Shown piece after piece: positions 35,093 through 45,244 of a stretch of 64,000 nt of DNA. Position 1 is the stretch's first letter; every line of letters begins with the position of its first letter. Under the pieces are notes generated by a model. That model did no database searches. It worked only from the letters and a program-made list of their open reading frames with translations, and was not told the origin of the DNA. Origin of the DNA: Pseudoduganella namucuonensis (GTDB lineage: Bacteria > Pseudomonadota > Gammaproteobacteria > Burkholderiales > Burkholderiaceae_D); contig NZ_FPBO01000010.1 in the NCBI RefSeq assembly GCF_900116645.1, forward strand, positions 124,001 through 188,000, given 5' to 3'. Position numbers and translations under genes: made by a program.

Positions 35093-36766
35093 ATGAGCAT
35101 ACGGAATTTGAAAATCGGCACCCGCCTGGCGGTCGGCTTCGGCGCGGTGTTGCTGTTGCTGGCGGCGGTCAGCGCGATCGGCGACTGGCGCTTGCAGACC
35201 ATGGGGGACCTGGTCGACAGGATGTTGAAGGACGCGCTGGTCAAGGAGCGCCTGGTTTCCGAATGGTCCGGCCTGACCCATGTGAACGGCGCTCGCACCA
35301 TCGCCCTGGCGGGCGGCGCGGAACACGCGGGACGCCAGCGCATGGAGCAGCGCATCGAGCGCACCAGCGAACGCATCACCCAGATCCAGAAGCGACTCGA
35401 ATCCATGCTGGACGGCGAGGCCGAGAAGGCGCTGTATGCCGGCATCGGCGCGCGCCGTAAAGCCTACCGCGACGCGCGCGCAGCCGTGTTCGCCGCAAGG
35501 GACGCGGGCACCGCCGAGGCGGCGGCTAAATTGGCCGAGACCAGCCTGGAACCCGCGCTCGAGGCCTACCTGGCGTCCATAGACCAGCTGACCAAGCACC
35601 AGGCCGACGCCATCGCGGCGCTGGCCGTGGAGGCGGACAGTCAATACCGCACCGGGCAGTTGCTGCTGCGTGCGCTCAGCGGCGTGGCGCTGCTGGCGGG
35701 CGCAGGGCTGGCTTACTGGATAGGCCGCTCCATCACCCGGCCCATCCGGCGCGCGGTCAGGATCGCGCAGACCGTCGCCGCTGGCGACCTGGGCAGCGAC
35801 ATCGCCGTCCATTCCTCGGACGAGACCGGCCAGCTGCTGCTGGCGCTGAAGGACATGAACGACGGCTTGGCCAGCATCGTGCGGCAGGTGCGCGACGGCA
35901 CCGGCACCATCGCGGCCGCCTCCGGCCAAATCGATTCCGGCAGCCTGGACCTGGCGGCGCGCACCGAGCAGCAGGCCGGCTCGCTGGAGGAGACCGCCAC
36001 GTCGATGGGCGAGCTGGTCACCGCCGTCAAGCGCAACGCGGACAATTCGCGCGAGGCCAACCAGTTGGCAATGACGGCCGCCGGGATCGCCGGCACGGGC
36101 GGCGCGGTCATGTCGCAAGTGGTCGACATCATGGGCTCCATCAATGGCTCGTCGCGCAAGATCGTCGACATCATCGGCGTGATCGACGGCATCGCTTTCC
36201 AGACCAACATCCTGGCGCTGAACGCGGCGGTGGAGGCGGCGCGCGCGGGCGAGCAGGGCAGGGGCTTCGCCGTGGTGGCGTCCGAGGTGCGCAACCTGGC
36301 GCAGCGCAGCGCCGCGGCCGCGAAGGAAATCAAGACGCTGATCGGCGACTCGGTGCGGCAGGTGGAGGCCGGCAGCCTGCTGGTCGAGCAGGCCGGCGTC
36401 ACGATGGAACAGATCGTCTCGGGCATCCATCGGGTCACGGATATCATGGGCGAGATCACGACGGCCAGCAGGGAGCAAAGCGCCGGCGTGGAGCAGGTCA
36501 ACCGGACGATCGCGGAAATGGACCGGGTGACGCAGCAAAACGCGGCGCTGGTGGAGGAGTCCGCCGCGGCGGCCGCCTCGCTGCACGGCCAGGCCGATCA
36601 TCTAGCGAGGGTGGTCGGTGTGTTCAAGCTGCGCGAGGGATGGAGCGTGGCGCCGGCGACGGTCTTGCGGCTTGTTCCCGGCGCGGCCCGGGTACCAGAT
36701 GCGAACGCGGCCGATGTGGTCCCTACCCGTCGCGCTACAGGAATCCAGTGGGACGCGCAGCCTTGA
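35093..36766 (+). CDS. Methyl-accepting chemotaxis protein
   Basis: 557 residues: membrane helix at about 14-32, a four-helix-bundle periplasmic sensor to about 188, a second helix at about 190-212 ([22 protein letters not shown]), HAMP domain (RSITRPIRRAVRIAQTVAAGDLG), and the cytoplasmic signalling hairpin with its invariant tip IAFQTNILALNAAVEAARAGEQGRGFAVVASEVR. It signals through CheW and CheA. The ligand is unknown. The C-terminus lacks the pentapeptide (NWETF type) that tethers CheR/CheB. No che genes are nearby, so it acts on a chemosensory array encoded elsewhere. Confidence 0.95.
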   Translation: MSIRNLKIGTRLAVGFGAVLLLLAAVSAIGDWRLQTMGDLVDRMLKDALVKERLVSEWSGLTHVNGARTIALAGGAEHAGRQRMEQRIERTSERITQIQKRLESMLDGEAEKALYAGIGARRKAYRDARAAVFAARDAGTAEAAAKLAETSLEPALEAYLASIDQLTKHQADAIAALAVEADSQYRTGQLLLRALSGVALLAGAGLAYWIGRSITRPIRRAVRIAQTVAAGDLGSDIAVHSSDETGQLLLALKDMNDGLASIVRQVRDGTGTIAAASGQIDSGSLDLAARTEQQAGSLEETATSMGELVTAVKRNADNSREANQLAMTAAGIAGTGGAVMSQVVDIMGSINGSSRKIVDIIGVIDGIAFQTNILALNAAVEAARAGEQGRGFAVVASEVRNLAQRSAAAAKEIKTLIGDSVRQVEAGSLLVEQAGVTMEQIVSGIHRVTDIMGEITTASREQSAGVEQVNRTIAEMDRVTQQNAALVEESAAAAASLHGQADHLARVVGVFKLREGWSVAPATVLRLVPGAARVPDANAADVVPTRRATGIQWDAQP

Positions 36767-36800
36767 AGGAGGCGTGATCGGGCATGGGAGCCAAAAACCA

Positions 36801-36824
36801 AAAGGGAACCACCAGGTTCCCTTT
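36801..36824. terminator. Bidirectional terminator between the chemoreceptor gene and the small membrane cassette
   Basis: AAAGGGAACC (36801-36810), ACCA loop, GGTTCCCTTT (36815-36824): a perfect 10-bp stem. On the minus strand it is followed by TGGTTTTTGG, so it best serves the cassette transcript. Confidence 0.75.
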
Positions 36825-36845
36825 GCGTTGGCGCGAAGCTAAATC

Positions 36846-36983
36846 TTAGAAGATGCGGTACAGGAGCGTACAGAGTGCTACAACGGACAGGCCGGCGCCT
36901 ATGCCCATCAAACGAATCACCACGGATACGGTCTTGGCGCGCGCTTGCGAATCGGTTTCCAATTTTGTGGCAATGCTTGTCAT
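36846..36983 (-). CDS. Small single-helix membrane protein, second gene of a two-gene cassette
   Basis: 45 residues (from the ATG at 36983): a charged N-terminal half (TKLETDSQARAKTVSVVIR) and one C-terminal membrane helix (LMGIGAGLSVVALCTLLYRIF). The ATG overlaps the stop of the upstream 194-residue membrane protein as ATGA, so the two are coupled. I do not recognise the family. Base composition is lower in GC than the flanking genes. A longer frame from 37034 exists, but it would overlap the upstream gene much further. Confidence 0.6.
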   Translation of the reverse strand: MTSIATKLETDSQARAKTVSVVIRLMGIGAGLSVVALCTLLYRIF

Positions 36984-37564
36984 TTGATGGCCTCCAGGCA
37001 CCGTGTGCCGTCTTTCCTGTTGTTGGCCAGACAATGGCCTAGCTTCCTCATTATATCGTCTTTTTCCTGTTTGGCCGTCTTGATCGCCTCATCCTTCATA
37101 CTGGACTCTATTGTACCAAGCACAGCGTGGACGACGGTGTAGCTCATGGCTGTAAAGATCAACGTCCCGATAGAAGCTCGGAAAACCTTGCGATCCGGAA
37201 TGTGCGGATTGCCAGTCGCGGGCGTTGAATTGTTTAAGGAGCCAACTCCCACCATGATGGCCGATCCAAGAATAATTCCCAGGTGGATACAAAAGACGAA
37301 CCAAGCGATGCCATTGCCATTGGGATCCGTGACGACTTTTTGCAGCGCAAACAGTTCGTAACAAGTAGCCGCCGCCATGCCCATGGCGGCCCAGAAGAGT
37401 TCGCCCTTGCCTATTGATTTGATGATGCTGCCAGCCGCCAGCGTAGCGGTGACGCTTGGGATGCTGAACAACCACAGGACAAGGAGGGGGAGGAGAACAG
37501 GGACGAGGATGTTGATGCCGACCCATGCGGCCAGAGCCCACCAGTCAAGGTTTGGCGAAAACAA
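36980..37564 (-). CDS. Membrane protein of unknown function, first gene of a two-gene cassette
   Basis: 194 residues with four hydrophobic segments: about 12-35 (AWVGINILVPVLLPLLVLWLF), 55-75 (ELFWAAMGMAAATCYELFAL), 85-110 (IAWFVFCIHLGIILGSAIMVGV) and 130-152 (ASIGTLIFTAMSYTVVHAVLG), then a Lys/Glu-rich C-terminal tail with two Cys (LGHCLANNRKDGTRCLEAIK). I do not recognise it. Its codon use and base composition differ from the GC-rich genes on both sides, which suggests acquisition. Coupled with the 45-residue protein downstream. Confidence 0.7.
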   Translation of the reverse strand: MFSPNLDWWALAAWVGINILVPVLLPLLVLWLFSIPSVTATLAAGSIIKSIGKGELFWAAMGMAAATCYELFALQKVVTDPNGNGIAWFVFCIHLGIILGSAIMVGVGSLNNSTPATGNPHIPDRKVFRASIGTLIFTAMSYTVVHAVLGTIESSMKDEAIKTAKQEKDDIMRKLGHCLANNRKDGTRCLEAIK

Positions 37565-37657
37565 GGCTGACCTCCGTCTCGACTGAAAAGGGAGAATCAG
37601 ACATCATGCAAGTGAATTGTCATTAAGTCAACGAGAGGGCTCGCAGATCGAAGGAAG

Positions 37658-38356
37658 CTATCGGCGCTCGGGCAGCAGCGCCGCCTTCAGCAGCACGATC
37701 AGCGCGCCTTCGCCGCCTTCCTCGGAGCGGGCCTGGCAGAACGCCACCACGCCTTTTTGCACCAGCCAACTGTGCACCATGGTTTTCAGCACCGGCTCCT
37801 GGCCGCGCGAACCGAAACCCTTGCCGTGGATGACGCACACGCAGCGGTGGTTGCGCTGCGTGGCGCGGGTCAGGAAGGCGCCCAGCGCGTCGCGCGCGGT
37901 GTCGCGGTTCATGCCGTGCAGGTCCAGCTCGTCCTGCACCGGCCAATGGCCCTTGCGCATCTTCTTCACCACATCGGGGCCGACGCCGGGCGCGGCGTAG
38001 TTCAGCGCCGGGTCCTCCTCCATGTAGTGGTCGACCTCGAACAGGTCCGACAGCGACTCGCGCAGCACGGCCGCGTCGTCGGCCTTTTGCTCGTCGGCGG
38101 TCAGCGGGCCGCGCTTCTTCGCCGCGGCGAGCGCGGCGGCGGACAGGGCGCGTTGCGCGCCGGGCTGCGGCACGTAGCGGTTCTGCTCCGGCAGGCGCTT
38201 GACCTCGCCCAGGCTGTTGCGGAAGATGTTGGCCTCGGCGGCCGCCACCTTCTCGCGCTTGACGCGCTCGGCCTCGGCGGCCGCGCGCGCCTCGCCCTGT
38301 TCCTTCAGCTGCTTGCCGAGCGATTTCAGGTCCGCGAAGTCTTTCAGTCCCGCCAT
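37658..38356 (-). CDS. smrA: Smr domain endonuclease-like protein
   Basis: 232 residues. The N-terminal half is charged and helical; the C-terminal Smr domain runs from about 145 (DELDLHGMNRDTARDALGAFL, VIHGKGFGSRG, VVAFCQARSEEGGEGALIVLL). DLHG and HGKG are the two signature motifs. Smr proteins nick DNA or cleave mRNA at stalled ribosomes; the E. coli homologue SmrB rescues collided ribosomes. The start at 38356 has GGGGGG about nine bases upstream, better spaced than the ATG at 38365. It lies 21 bases after trxB. Confidence 0.9.
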   Translation of the reverse strand: MAGLKDFADLKSLGKQLKEQGEARAAAEAERVKREKVAAAEANIFRNSLGEVKRLPEQNRYVPQPGAQRALSAAALAAAKKRGPLTADEQKADDAAVLRESLSDLFEVDHYMEEDPALNYAAPGVGPDVVKKMRKGHWPVQDELDLHGMNRDTARDALGAFLTRATQRNHRCVCVIHGKGFGSRGQEPVLKTMVHSWLVQKGVVAFCQARSEEGGEGALIVLLKAALLPERR

Positions 38357-38377
38357 GGTCCGCATCCCCCCTTTCGA

Positions 38378-39499
<1,122 letters not shown>

Positions 39500-39527
39500 T
39501 CAGCCCCGCAATATTATAAAAGCGTCA

Positions 39528-42014
39528 ATGTCTAAAACGAGCCCACAGCCGACCTCCAAGTACACCCGCACCGCCACCGAACGCCAGCCCCTGCCGAACC
39601 GCCTGGTGCGATTGCTCTCGGAAGCGCGCTGGTTTGCGCTGGCCGCGCTCGCCCTGTACGTGCTGATCATCATGATCAGTTTCAACAAGGCGGACCCGGG
39701 CTGGTCGCACGCGAACGTGGTGCCGCGGGTCTACAACCTGGGCGGCCGCGCCGGCGCCTGGCTGAGCGACCTGATGCTGTTCATTTTCGGCTTTTCCGCG
39801 TGGTGGTGGTGCGTGTGGCTGCTGCGCACCGTCTGGAGCGGCTACCGCCGCCTGACGCGCAAGTTCGTCACGCAGGAGGACGACGACCCGGAGCATAGCC
39901 ACGAGGGCATCATCCGCATCATCGGCTTCGCCTTCCTGCTGGTGGGCAGCATGGGCCTGGAATTCCTGCGCATGTATTCGCTGCCGGTGCAGCTGCCGCG
40001 CGCGCCGGGCGGCGTGCTGGGCCAGCTGATCGGCCACGCCGCCCACGTGGGCCTGGGCTTCACGGGCGCCACCTTGCTGCTGTTGCTGCTGTTCGGGCTG
40101 GGCTTCAGCCTGTTCTTCCATGTCTCCTGGCTGGCGGTGGCCGAGCGCATCGGCGGCGCCATCGAGGAATGCTGCGACTGGGTGGTGCACCGCTACCAGG
40201 ACCACGAGGACCGCCGCCAGGGTTCCGTGGCCGCCGTCAAGCGCGACGAGGTGGTCGTCAGCGAACGCGCCAAGCACGTCGAAAAACACGTGGAGAAGCC
40301 GTTGCGGGTGGAGCCGCAGATCGTTCCCAACCCGGTCGCCATGCCCGCCGCCGCCGCCGCGTCTCCCGGTGCATCTGCCCCGGCGCACGTGCCGGCCGCG
40401 CCCGCGCCGGTGGAGAAGTTCTCGGCCGCCGCGCCGGTGAAGATCGAGCAGCAGGTCACCTCGGTGGCGATGTCCGAGCGCGCCGTCAAGGAACGCCAGG
40501 GCGTCCTGTTCCAGGGCGTGCGCGACAACGACCTGCCGCCGCTGTCGCTGCTGGACGATCCTCCCGCCGCGCAGGAAACCGTGGCCATCGAGACGCTGGA
40601 ATTCACCAGCCGCCTGATCGAGAAGAAGCTGTCCGACTTCGGCGTCGAGGCGCGCGTGGTGGCCGCCTATCCGGGCCCCGTGGTCACCCGCTACGAGATC
40701 GAGCCGGCCACGGGCGTGAAGGGCAGCCAGATCGTCAACCTGGCGCGCGACCTGGCGCGCTCGCTGTCGCTGACCTCGATCCGCGTGGTGGAAACCATCC
40801 CCGGCAAGAATTACATGGCGCTGGAGCTGCCCAATCCCAAGCGCCAGATCGTGCGCCTGTCCGAAATCGTCGGCTCCAAGGTCTACCACGACAACACCTC
40901 GGCGCTGACCGTGGCGCTGGGCAAGGACATCGCCGGCAAGCCGGTGGTGGCCGACCTGGCCAAGATGCCGCACTTGCTGGTGGCGGGCACCACCGGCTCC
41001 GGTAAATCGGTGGGCATCAACGCCACCATCCTGTCGCTGCTGTACAAGGCCGACCCGGCCGACGTGCGCATGATACTGATCGACCCGAAAATGCTGGAGA
41101 TGTCGGTCTACGAGGGCATCCCGCACCTGCTGGCGCCGGTGGTGACCGACATGCGCCAGGCCGGCCACGCGCTGAACTGGGCGGTGAACGAGATGGAGCG
41201 CCGCTACAAGCTGATGTCCAAGCTGGGCGTGCGCAACCTGGCCGGCTACAACACCAAGATCGCCGAGGCGGCCAAGCGCGAGGAGCACATACCGAATCCG
41301 TTCAGCATCACGCCGGACTCGCCGGAGCCGCTGGAGAAGCTGCCAACCATCGTCATCATCATCGACGAGTTGGCCGACCTGATGATGGTCGTCGGCAAAA
41401 AGGTCGAGGAATTGATCGCCCGTATCGCGCAAAAAGCGCGCGCGGCCGGCCTGCACTTGATTCTGGCGACGCAGCGCCCATCTGTGGATGTGATCACCGG
41501 CTTAATCAAAGCCAATATCCCGACCCGTATCGCGTTCCAGGTGTCGTCCAAGATCGACTCGCGCACCATCCTGGACCAGATGGGCGCCGAAGCCCTGCTG
41601 GGCATGGGCGACATGCTGTACATGCCGCCCGGCACCGGTTTGCCGGTGCGCGTGCACGGCGCCTTCGTTTCCGACGACGAGGTGCACCGCGTGGTGGCCC
41701 ACCTGAAGCTGCAGGGCGAGCCGAACTACATCGAGGGCATCCTCGAGGGCGGCACCCTGGAGGGCGACGGCGGCGGCGAAGCCGGCGCCGCGTCGGGCGA
41801 GGGCGGCGGCGAGGCCGACCCGATGTACGACCAGGCGGTGCAGGTGGTGCTGAAAAACCGCCGCGCCTCGATTTCGCTGGTGCAGCGCCACTTGCGCATC
41901 GGTTACAACCGCGCGGCGCGCCTGCTGGAGCAGATGGAACAGAGCGGCGTGGTGTCGCCCATGCAGTCGAACGGCAACCGGGACATCCTGGTGCCGGCCG
42001 CCAGCGCAGAATAA
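39528..42014 (+). CDS. ftsK: DNA translocase FtsK
   Basis: 828 residues from the ATG at 39528. Four N-terminal membrane helices (about 25-210), a Pro/Ala/Val linker (about 240-340), the alpha/beta motor with Walker [12 protein letters not shown] near 486 and Walker [12 protein letters not shown] near 608, and the C-terminal gamma winged helix ([34 protein letters not shown]) that reads KOPS sequences. It resolves chromosome dimers at the septum with XerCD. The start is uncertain; in-frame ATGs at 39492 and 39444 also exist and none has a strong ribosome binding site. Followed by lolA after ten bases. Confidence 0.95.
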   Translation: MSKTSPQPTSKYTRTATERQPLPNRLVRLLSEARWFALAALALYVLIIMISFNKADPGWSHANVVPRVYNLGGRAGAWLSDLMLFIFGFSAWWWCVWLLRTVWSGYRRLTRKFVTQEDDDPEHSHEGIIRIIGFAFLLVGSMGLEFLRMYSLPVQLPRAPGGVLGQLIGHAAHVGLGFTGATLLLLLLFGLGFSLFFHVSWLAVAERIGGAIEECCDWVVHRYQDHEDRRQGSVAAVKRDEVVVSERAKHVEKHVEKPLRVEPQIVPNPVAMPAAAAASPGASAPAHVPAAPAPVEKFSAAAPVKIEQQVTSVAMSERAVKERQGVLFQGVRDNDLPPLSLLDDPPAAQETVAIETLEFTSRLIEKKLSDFGVEARVVAAYPGPVVTRYEIEPATGVKGSQIVNLARDLARSLSLTSIRVVETIPGKNYMALELPNPKRQIVRLSEIVGSKVYHDNTSALTVALGKDIAGKPVVADLAKMPHLLVAGTTGSGKSVGINATILSLLYKADPADVRMILIDPKMLEMSVYEGIPHLLAPVVTDMRQAGHALNWAVNEMERRYKLMSKLGVRNLAGYNTKIAEAAKREEHIPNPFSITPDSPEPLEKLPTIVIIIDELADLMMVVGKKVEELIARIAQKARAAGLHLILATQRPSVDVITGLIKANIPTRIAFQVSSKIDSRTILDQMGAEALLGMGDMLYMPPGTGLPVRVHGAFVSDDEVHRVVAHLKLQGEPNYIEGILEGGTLEGDGGGEAGAASGEGGGEADPMYDQAVQVVLKNRRASISLVQRHLRIGYNRAARLLEQMEQSGVVSPMQSNGNRDILVPAASAE

Positions 42015-42024
42015 GGAGTTTTGT

Positions 42025-42657
42025 ATGAAATGGATCACCGCGGCGATGGCCGCAACGACCGCCGCGATGGCCTTCGCGGGCGCGGCCCAGGCGGCGGCGC
42101 TGGACCAGTTCAAGACCTTCGTCGCCAGCACCAAGTCGGCGCGCGGCGAGTTCACGCAGCACCAGGTGAAGAACGTGGGCGGCGCGGCCAAGACCTCGTC
42201 GGCCGCCAGCGGCACCTTCGAGTTTTCCCGTCCGGGCAAGTTCATCTGGACCTACCTCAAGCCCTACGACCAGCTGCTGCAGGCCGACGGCGAGAAGCTG
42301 TACATCTACGACAAGGACTTGAACCAGGTCACCGTGAAGAAGCTGGGCGACGCGCTGGGCTCGTCCCCGGCCGCCATCCTGTTCGGCAGCAACGACCTGG
42401 AAAAGAACTTCACCCTGTCCGAGGGCGGCACGCGCGACGGGCTGGAATGGTTGACGGCGGTGCCGAAGGCCAAGGACACGACGTTCGAGCAGATCAGCAT
42501 CGGCCTGCGCAACGGCACGCCGGAGGCGATGGAACTGAAGGACAACTTCGGTTCCATGTCCGTGCTGGCGTTCAAGAAGTTCGAGAAGAATCCCGCCGTC
42601 AGCGCCTCCCACTTCAAGTTCGCCATGCCCAAGGGCGTGGACATCTCCCAGCAATGA
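42025..42657 (+). CDS. lolA: Outer membrane lipoprotein carrier protein LolA
   Basis: 210 residues with a signal peptide ([23 protein letters not shown]). The mature protein has the LolA barrel signatures [22 protein letters not shown] and [16 protein letters not shown]. It ferries lipoproteins across the periplasm from LolCDE to LolB. AAGGAG lies eight bases before the ATG. The ftsK-lolA-rarA order is widespread in Proteobacteria. Confidence 0.95.
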   Translation: MKWITAAMAATTAAMAFAGAAQAAALDQFKTFVASTKSARGEFTQHQVKNVGGAAKTSSAASGTFEFSRPGKFIWTYLKPYDQLLQADGEKLYIYDKDLNQVTVKKLGDALGSSPAAILFGSNDLEKNFTLSEGGTRDGLEWLTAVPKAKDTTFEQISIGLRNGTPEAMELKDNFGSMSVLAFKKFEKNPAVSASHFKFAMPKGVDISQQ

Positions 42658-42739
42658 CACCTTTGCGCCGGATCAAGCCGGCGCGGGGCGCCGCCGCTAA
42701 GGTAAATCAACTCACGTCTTTCCCGCCCCAAGCACCGCC

Positions 42740-44050
42740 ATGATGGATGACCTGTTCAAAACCGAGCCCCGCCCCCCGCTGGCCGAAGCCCTGCGTCCCA
42801 AGACGCTGGACGAGGTCATAGGGCAGGGCCATCTGCTGGGCGAGGGCAAGCCGCTGCGCCTGGCCTTCCAGGCCGGCAAGCCGCACTCGATGATCCTGTG
42901 GGGCCCGCCCGGCGTGGGCAAGACCACGCTGGCGCGCCTGACCGCCAACGCCTTCGACGCCGAGTTCATCGCCCTGTCCGCCGTGTTCGCCGGCGTGAAG
43001 GACATCCGCGCCGCCATGGAGCAGGCGCAGCAGAACCTGGATCGCCTCGGCAAGCACACGCTGCTGTTCGTGGACGAGATCCACCGCTTCAACAAATCGC
43101 AGCAGGACGCGCTGCTGCCCTTCGTCGAATCCGGACTGGTGACCTTCATCGGCGCCACCACCGAGAACCCCAGCTTCGAGGTCAACTCGGCGCTGCTGTC
43201 GCGCGCCCAGGTCTACGTGCTGAAGTCGCTGACCGACGAGGAGATGCGCCAGCTGCTGGCCAAGGCGCAGAAGGAGGCCCTGCCCAACCTGGTGTTCGAC
43301 GACGCGGCGGCCGACACCCTGGTCGGCTACGCGGACGGCGACGCGCGCCGCTTCCTGAACCTGCTGGAGCAGGCCGACAACGCCGCCTCGTCCGCCGGCG
43401 TGCGCAAGATCGACGCCAAGTTCGTCGAGAACGCCATGACCTTGAACGCGCGCCGCTTTGACAAGGGCGGCGACAACTTCTACGACCAGATCTCGGCGTT
43501 GCACAAGTCGGTGCGCGGCTCCAACCCGGACGGCGCGCTGTACTGGTTCTGCCGCATGATCGACGGCGGCGCCGACCCGCGCTACCTGGCGCGCCGCATC
43601 GTGCGCATGGCGTGGGAAGACATCGGCCTGGCCGACCCGCGCGCGCTGACCATGGTGAACGACGCCGCCGAGACCTACGAGCGCCTGGGCTCGCCCGAAG
43701 GCGAGCTGGCGCTGGGGCAGGCGGTGATCTACCTGGCGGTGGCGGCCAAGAGCAACGCCGGCTACAACGCGTTCAACCAGGCCATGGCCTTCGTCAAGCG
43801 CGACAAGTCGCGCGAAGTGCCGGTGCACCTGCGCAACGCCCCGACCAAGCTGATGAAGGAGCTGGGCTACGGCCACGAATACCGCTACGCCCACGACGAG
43901 CCCAACGCCTACGCCGCCGGCGAGACCTATCTGCCCGACGGCATGGCCGAACCCGGCTGGTACCAGCCCGTCCCGCGCGGCCTGGAAAGCAAGATCGCCG
44001 ACAAACTCGCCTACCTGCGCGGCCTGGACGACGAGGCGCGCGGCAAATAA
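42740..44050 (+). CDS. rarA: Replication-associated recombination protein RarA (MgsA)
   Basis: 436-residue AAA+ ATPase. Walker A GPPGVGKTT at about 54-62, Walker B LLFVDEIHRFNKSQQDALLP, sensor FIGATTENPSFEVN, and the C-terminal tetramerisation domain (DGALYWFCRMIDGGADPRYLARRIVRMAWEDIGLADP). It acts on stalled forks and single-stranded DNA gaps together with SSB. The start could be the second Met (42743). Confidence 0.96.
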   Translation: MMDDLFKTEPRPPLAEALRPKTLDEVIGQGHLLGEGKPLRLAFQAGKPHSMILWGPPGVGKTTLARLTANAFDAEFIALSAVFAGVKDIRAAMEQAQQNLDRLGKHTLLFVDEIHRFNKSQQDALLPFVESGLVTFIGATTENPSFEVNSALLSRAQVYVLKSLTDEEMRQLLAKAQKEALPNLVFDDAAADTLVGYADGDARRFLNLLEQADNAASSAGVRKIDAKFVENAMTLNARRFDKGGDNFYDQISALHKSVRGSNPDGALYWFCRMIDGGADPRYLARRIVRMAWEDIGLADPRALTMVNDAAETYERLGSPEGELALGQAVIYLAVAAKSNAGYNAFNQAMAFVKRDKSREVPVHLRNAPTKLMKELGYGHEYRYAHDEPNAYAAGETYLPDGMAEPGWYQPVPRGLESKIADKLAYLRGLDDEARGK

Positions 44051-44155
44051 AGCCGTCGTTCGCGTTGCGGTCCGGCCTCGAACGCGCGACGGCCGGTGGC
44101 GCGACTCGTTGTCTTATGGCATTATTTAACTCTTTTGCAAGCTAGGACTCCATCA

Positions 44156-44920
44156 ATGATGACCAAATGCGAGCTATTCTGGACAGACGGGCAGGGTGAG
44201 TTTCCCGCGCAGAATGCCGTTTCACACACGCTCGCGTTGAATGGCGCGAGCCAGACCGTCCAGTTCACCTTCCCGGCGTTGGAGCGCCCCATCGGGGGCC
44301 TGCGCTTCGACTTCGCCGACACGCCCGCGTCCGTCCGGGTGGACGGCATCGCGCTCAAGGATGGCGAAGGCGGCGTGCGCTGGCGATGGAATGGCGACCC
44401 GGCCGTGTTCGACAACCCAAACCAGGCCACCGCCAGCGCGGTGGAAGATACCCCGGCCGTCATGCTGGCCGGTTCCGGCCTGGACCCGAATTGCCTGCTG
44501 CTGGTGCCGGAAGAGGCGCTGTCGCAGGCGCGGGAAGGGTGGTCCGTGGAGATGGCGCTGGTTCCCCAGCCGGATCCCCTGCACGACCTGAAAAAGGCGA
44601 CGATGCAGCGCGACCTGGCGATCAACGCGTTGACCGGCCTGTACCTGAAGCAAAAGGAAGAGGTCGACAACCTGGTCCAGGAATGCCTGGCGCAACGGCG
44701 GCTCAACGAGCGCGCCGCGGCCGAGCACCTGGCGCTGCGCCAGCAACTGGAACAGCTGGCCGACGACTGCCGCGGCTACAAGCGCGCGATCGAACGCTAC
44801 GACGAAAACGACGCCATCCTGCGCAAGCGCCTGCATGAACACGAAAGCGTCCTGAAAAGCATCACGTCCAGCAAATGGCTGCGGCGCCTGTTCCCCATCG
44901 GCGACCTCCCTTCCCGCTGA
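44156..44920 (+). CDS. Hypothetical protein with C-terminal coiled coil
   Basis: 254 residues from the ATG at 44156 (AGGA eight bases upstream). The N-terminal 145 residues look like a beta-rich domain (CELFWTDGQGEF, SQTVQFTFPALERPIGGLRFDFAD). Residues about 150-240 are a coiled coil (LKKATMQRDLAINALTGLYLKQKEEVDNL onward), and the end, ITSSKWLRRLFPIG, resembles the segment that joins such coiled coils to glycosyltransferase domains in polysaccharide enzymes. No transferase domain follows, so it may be a free-standing N-terminal module. Function unknown; a hairpin at 44930-44950 follows it. Confidence 0.65.
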   Translation: MMTKCELFWTDGQGEFPAQNAVSHTLALNGASQTVQFTFPALERPIGGLRFDFADTPASVRVDGIALKDGEGGVRWRWNGDPAVFDNPNQATASAVEDTPAVMLAGSGLDPNCLLLVPEEALSQAREGWSVEMALVPQPDPLHDLKKATMQRDLAINALTGLYLKQKEEVDNLVQECLAQRRLNERAAAEHLALRQQLEQLADDCRGYKRAIERYDENDAILRKRLHEHESVLKSITSSKWLRRLFPIGDLPSR

Positions 44921-44929
44921 CCGTTCCCC

Positions 44930-44950
44930 GGACCCGCCGTCGCCGGGTCC
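44930..44950 (+). terminator. Hairpin after the coiled-coil gene
   Basis: GGACCCG (44930-44936) pairs with CGGGTCC (44944-44950). The T content after it is low, so it is a weak candidate. Confidence 0.4.
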
Positions 44951-45244
44951 TGTCACTCCCGCCGCCACGCCGGCGAAAAACCCACCTACGTTGCGAATTT
45001 GCTACGCCGCCCCGGCGCTGGCGTTGCCGCGCCAATCGCACCCATAGATTGTATACAAAATTGGTTGACAATAATTTCACGCGTGGGCATCATGGATCGC
45101 ATCAAACGCCGCCATAGAGCAGCGGATAAGTACCCTCGCTCGACCTCGACACGGTCACCAACAGACGACACGATCTGCGTGAAGAGGCATGCCGGATAGC
45201 ACCGGAACAAGTAGTTCAGACACAACATCTTTGATGGAGACACC
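44951..45244 (+). other. Control region and long leader of the purine permease gene
   Basis: No gene is seen. It holds a TTGTATACAA palindrome at 45049-45058, a TTGACA at 45065-45070 with no good -10 at 17 bases, and about 170 bases of leader before the permease ATG. Short inverted segments are present (for example CCGG pairs near 45190-45210), but I could not fold it into a known riboswitch. Confidence 0.5.
45049..45058. promoter_or_regulatory. TTGTATACAA palindrome, candidate GntR/FCD operator
   Basis: A perfect ten-base palindrome within ATTGTATACAAA. It fits the TNGTATACNA type of site bound by FadR/VanR-class GntR proteins. A gene for such a regulator (FCD type) lies three genes downstream at 48200-48901. 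The link is an inference. Confidence 0.5.
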
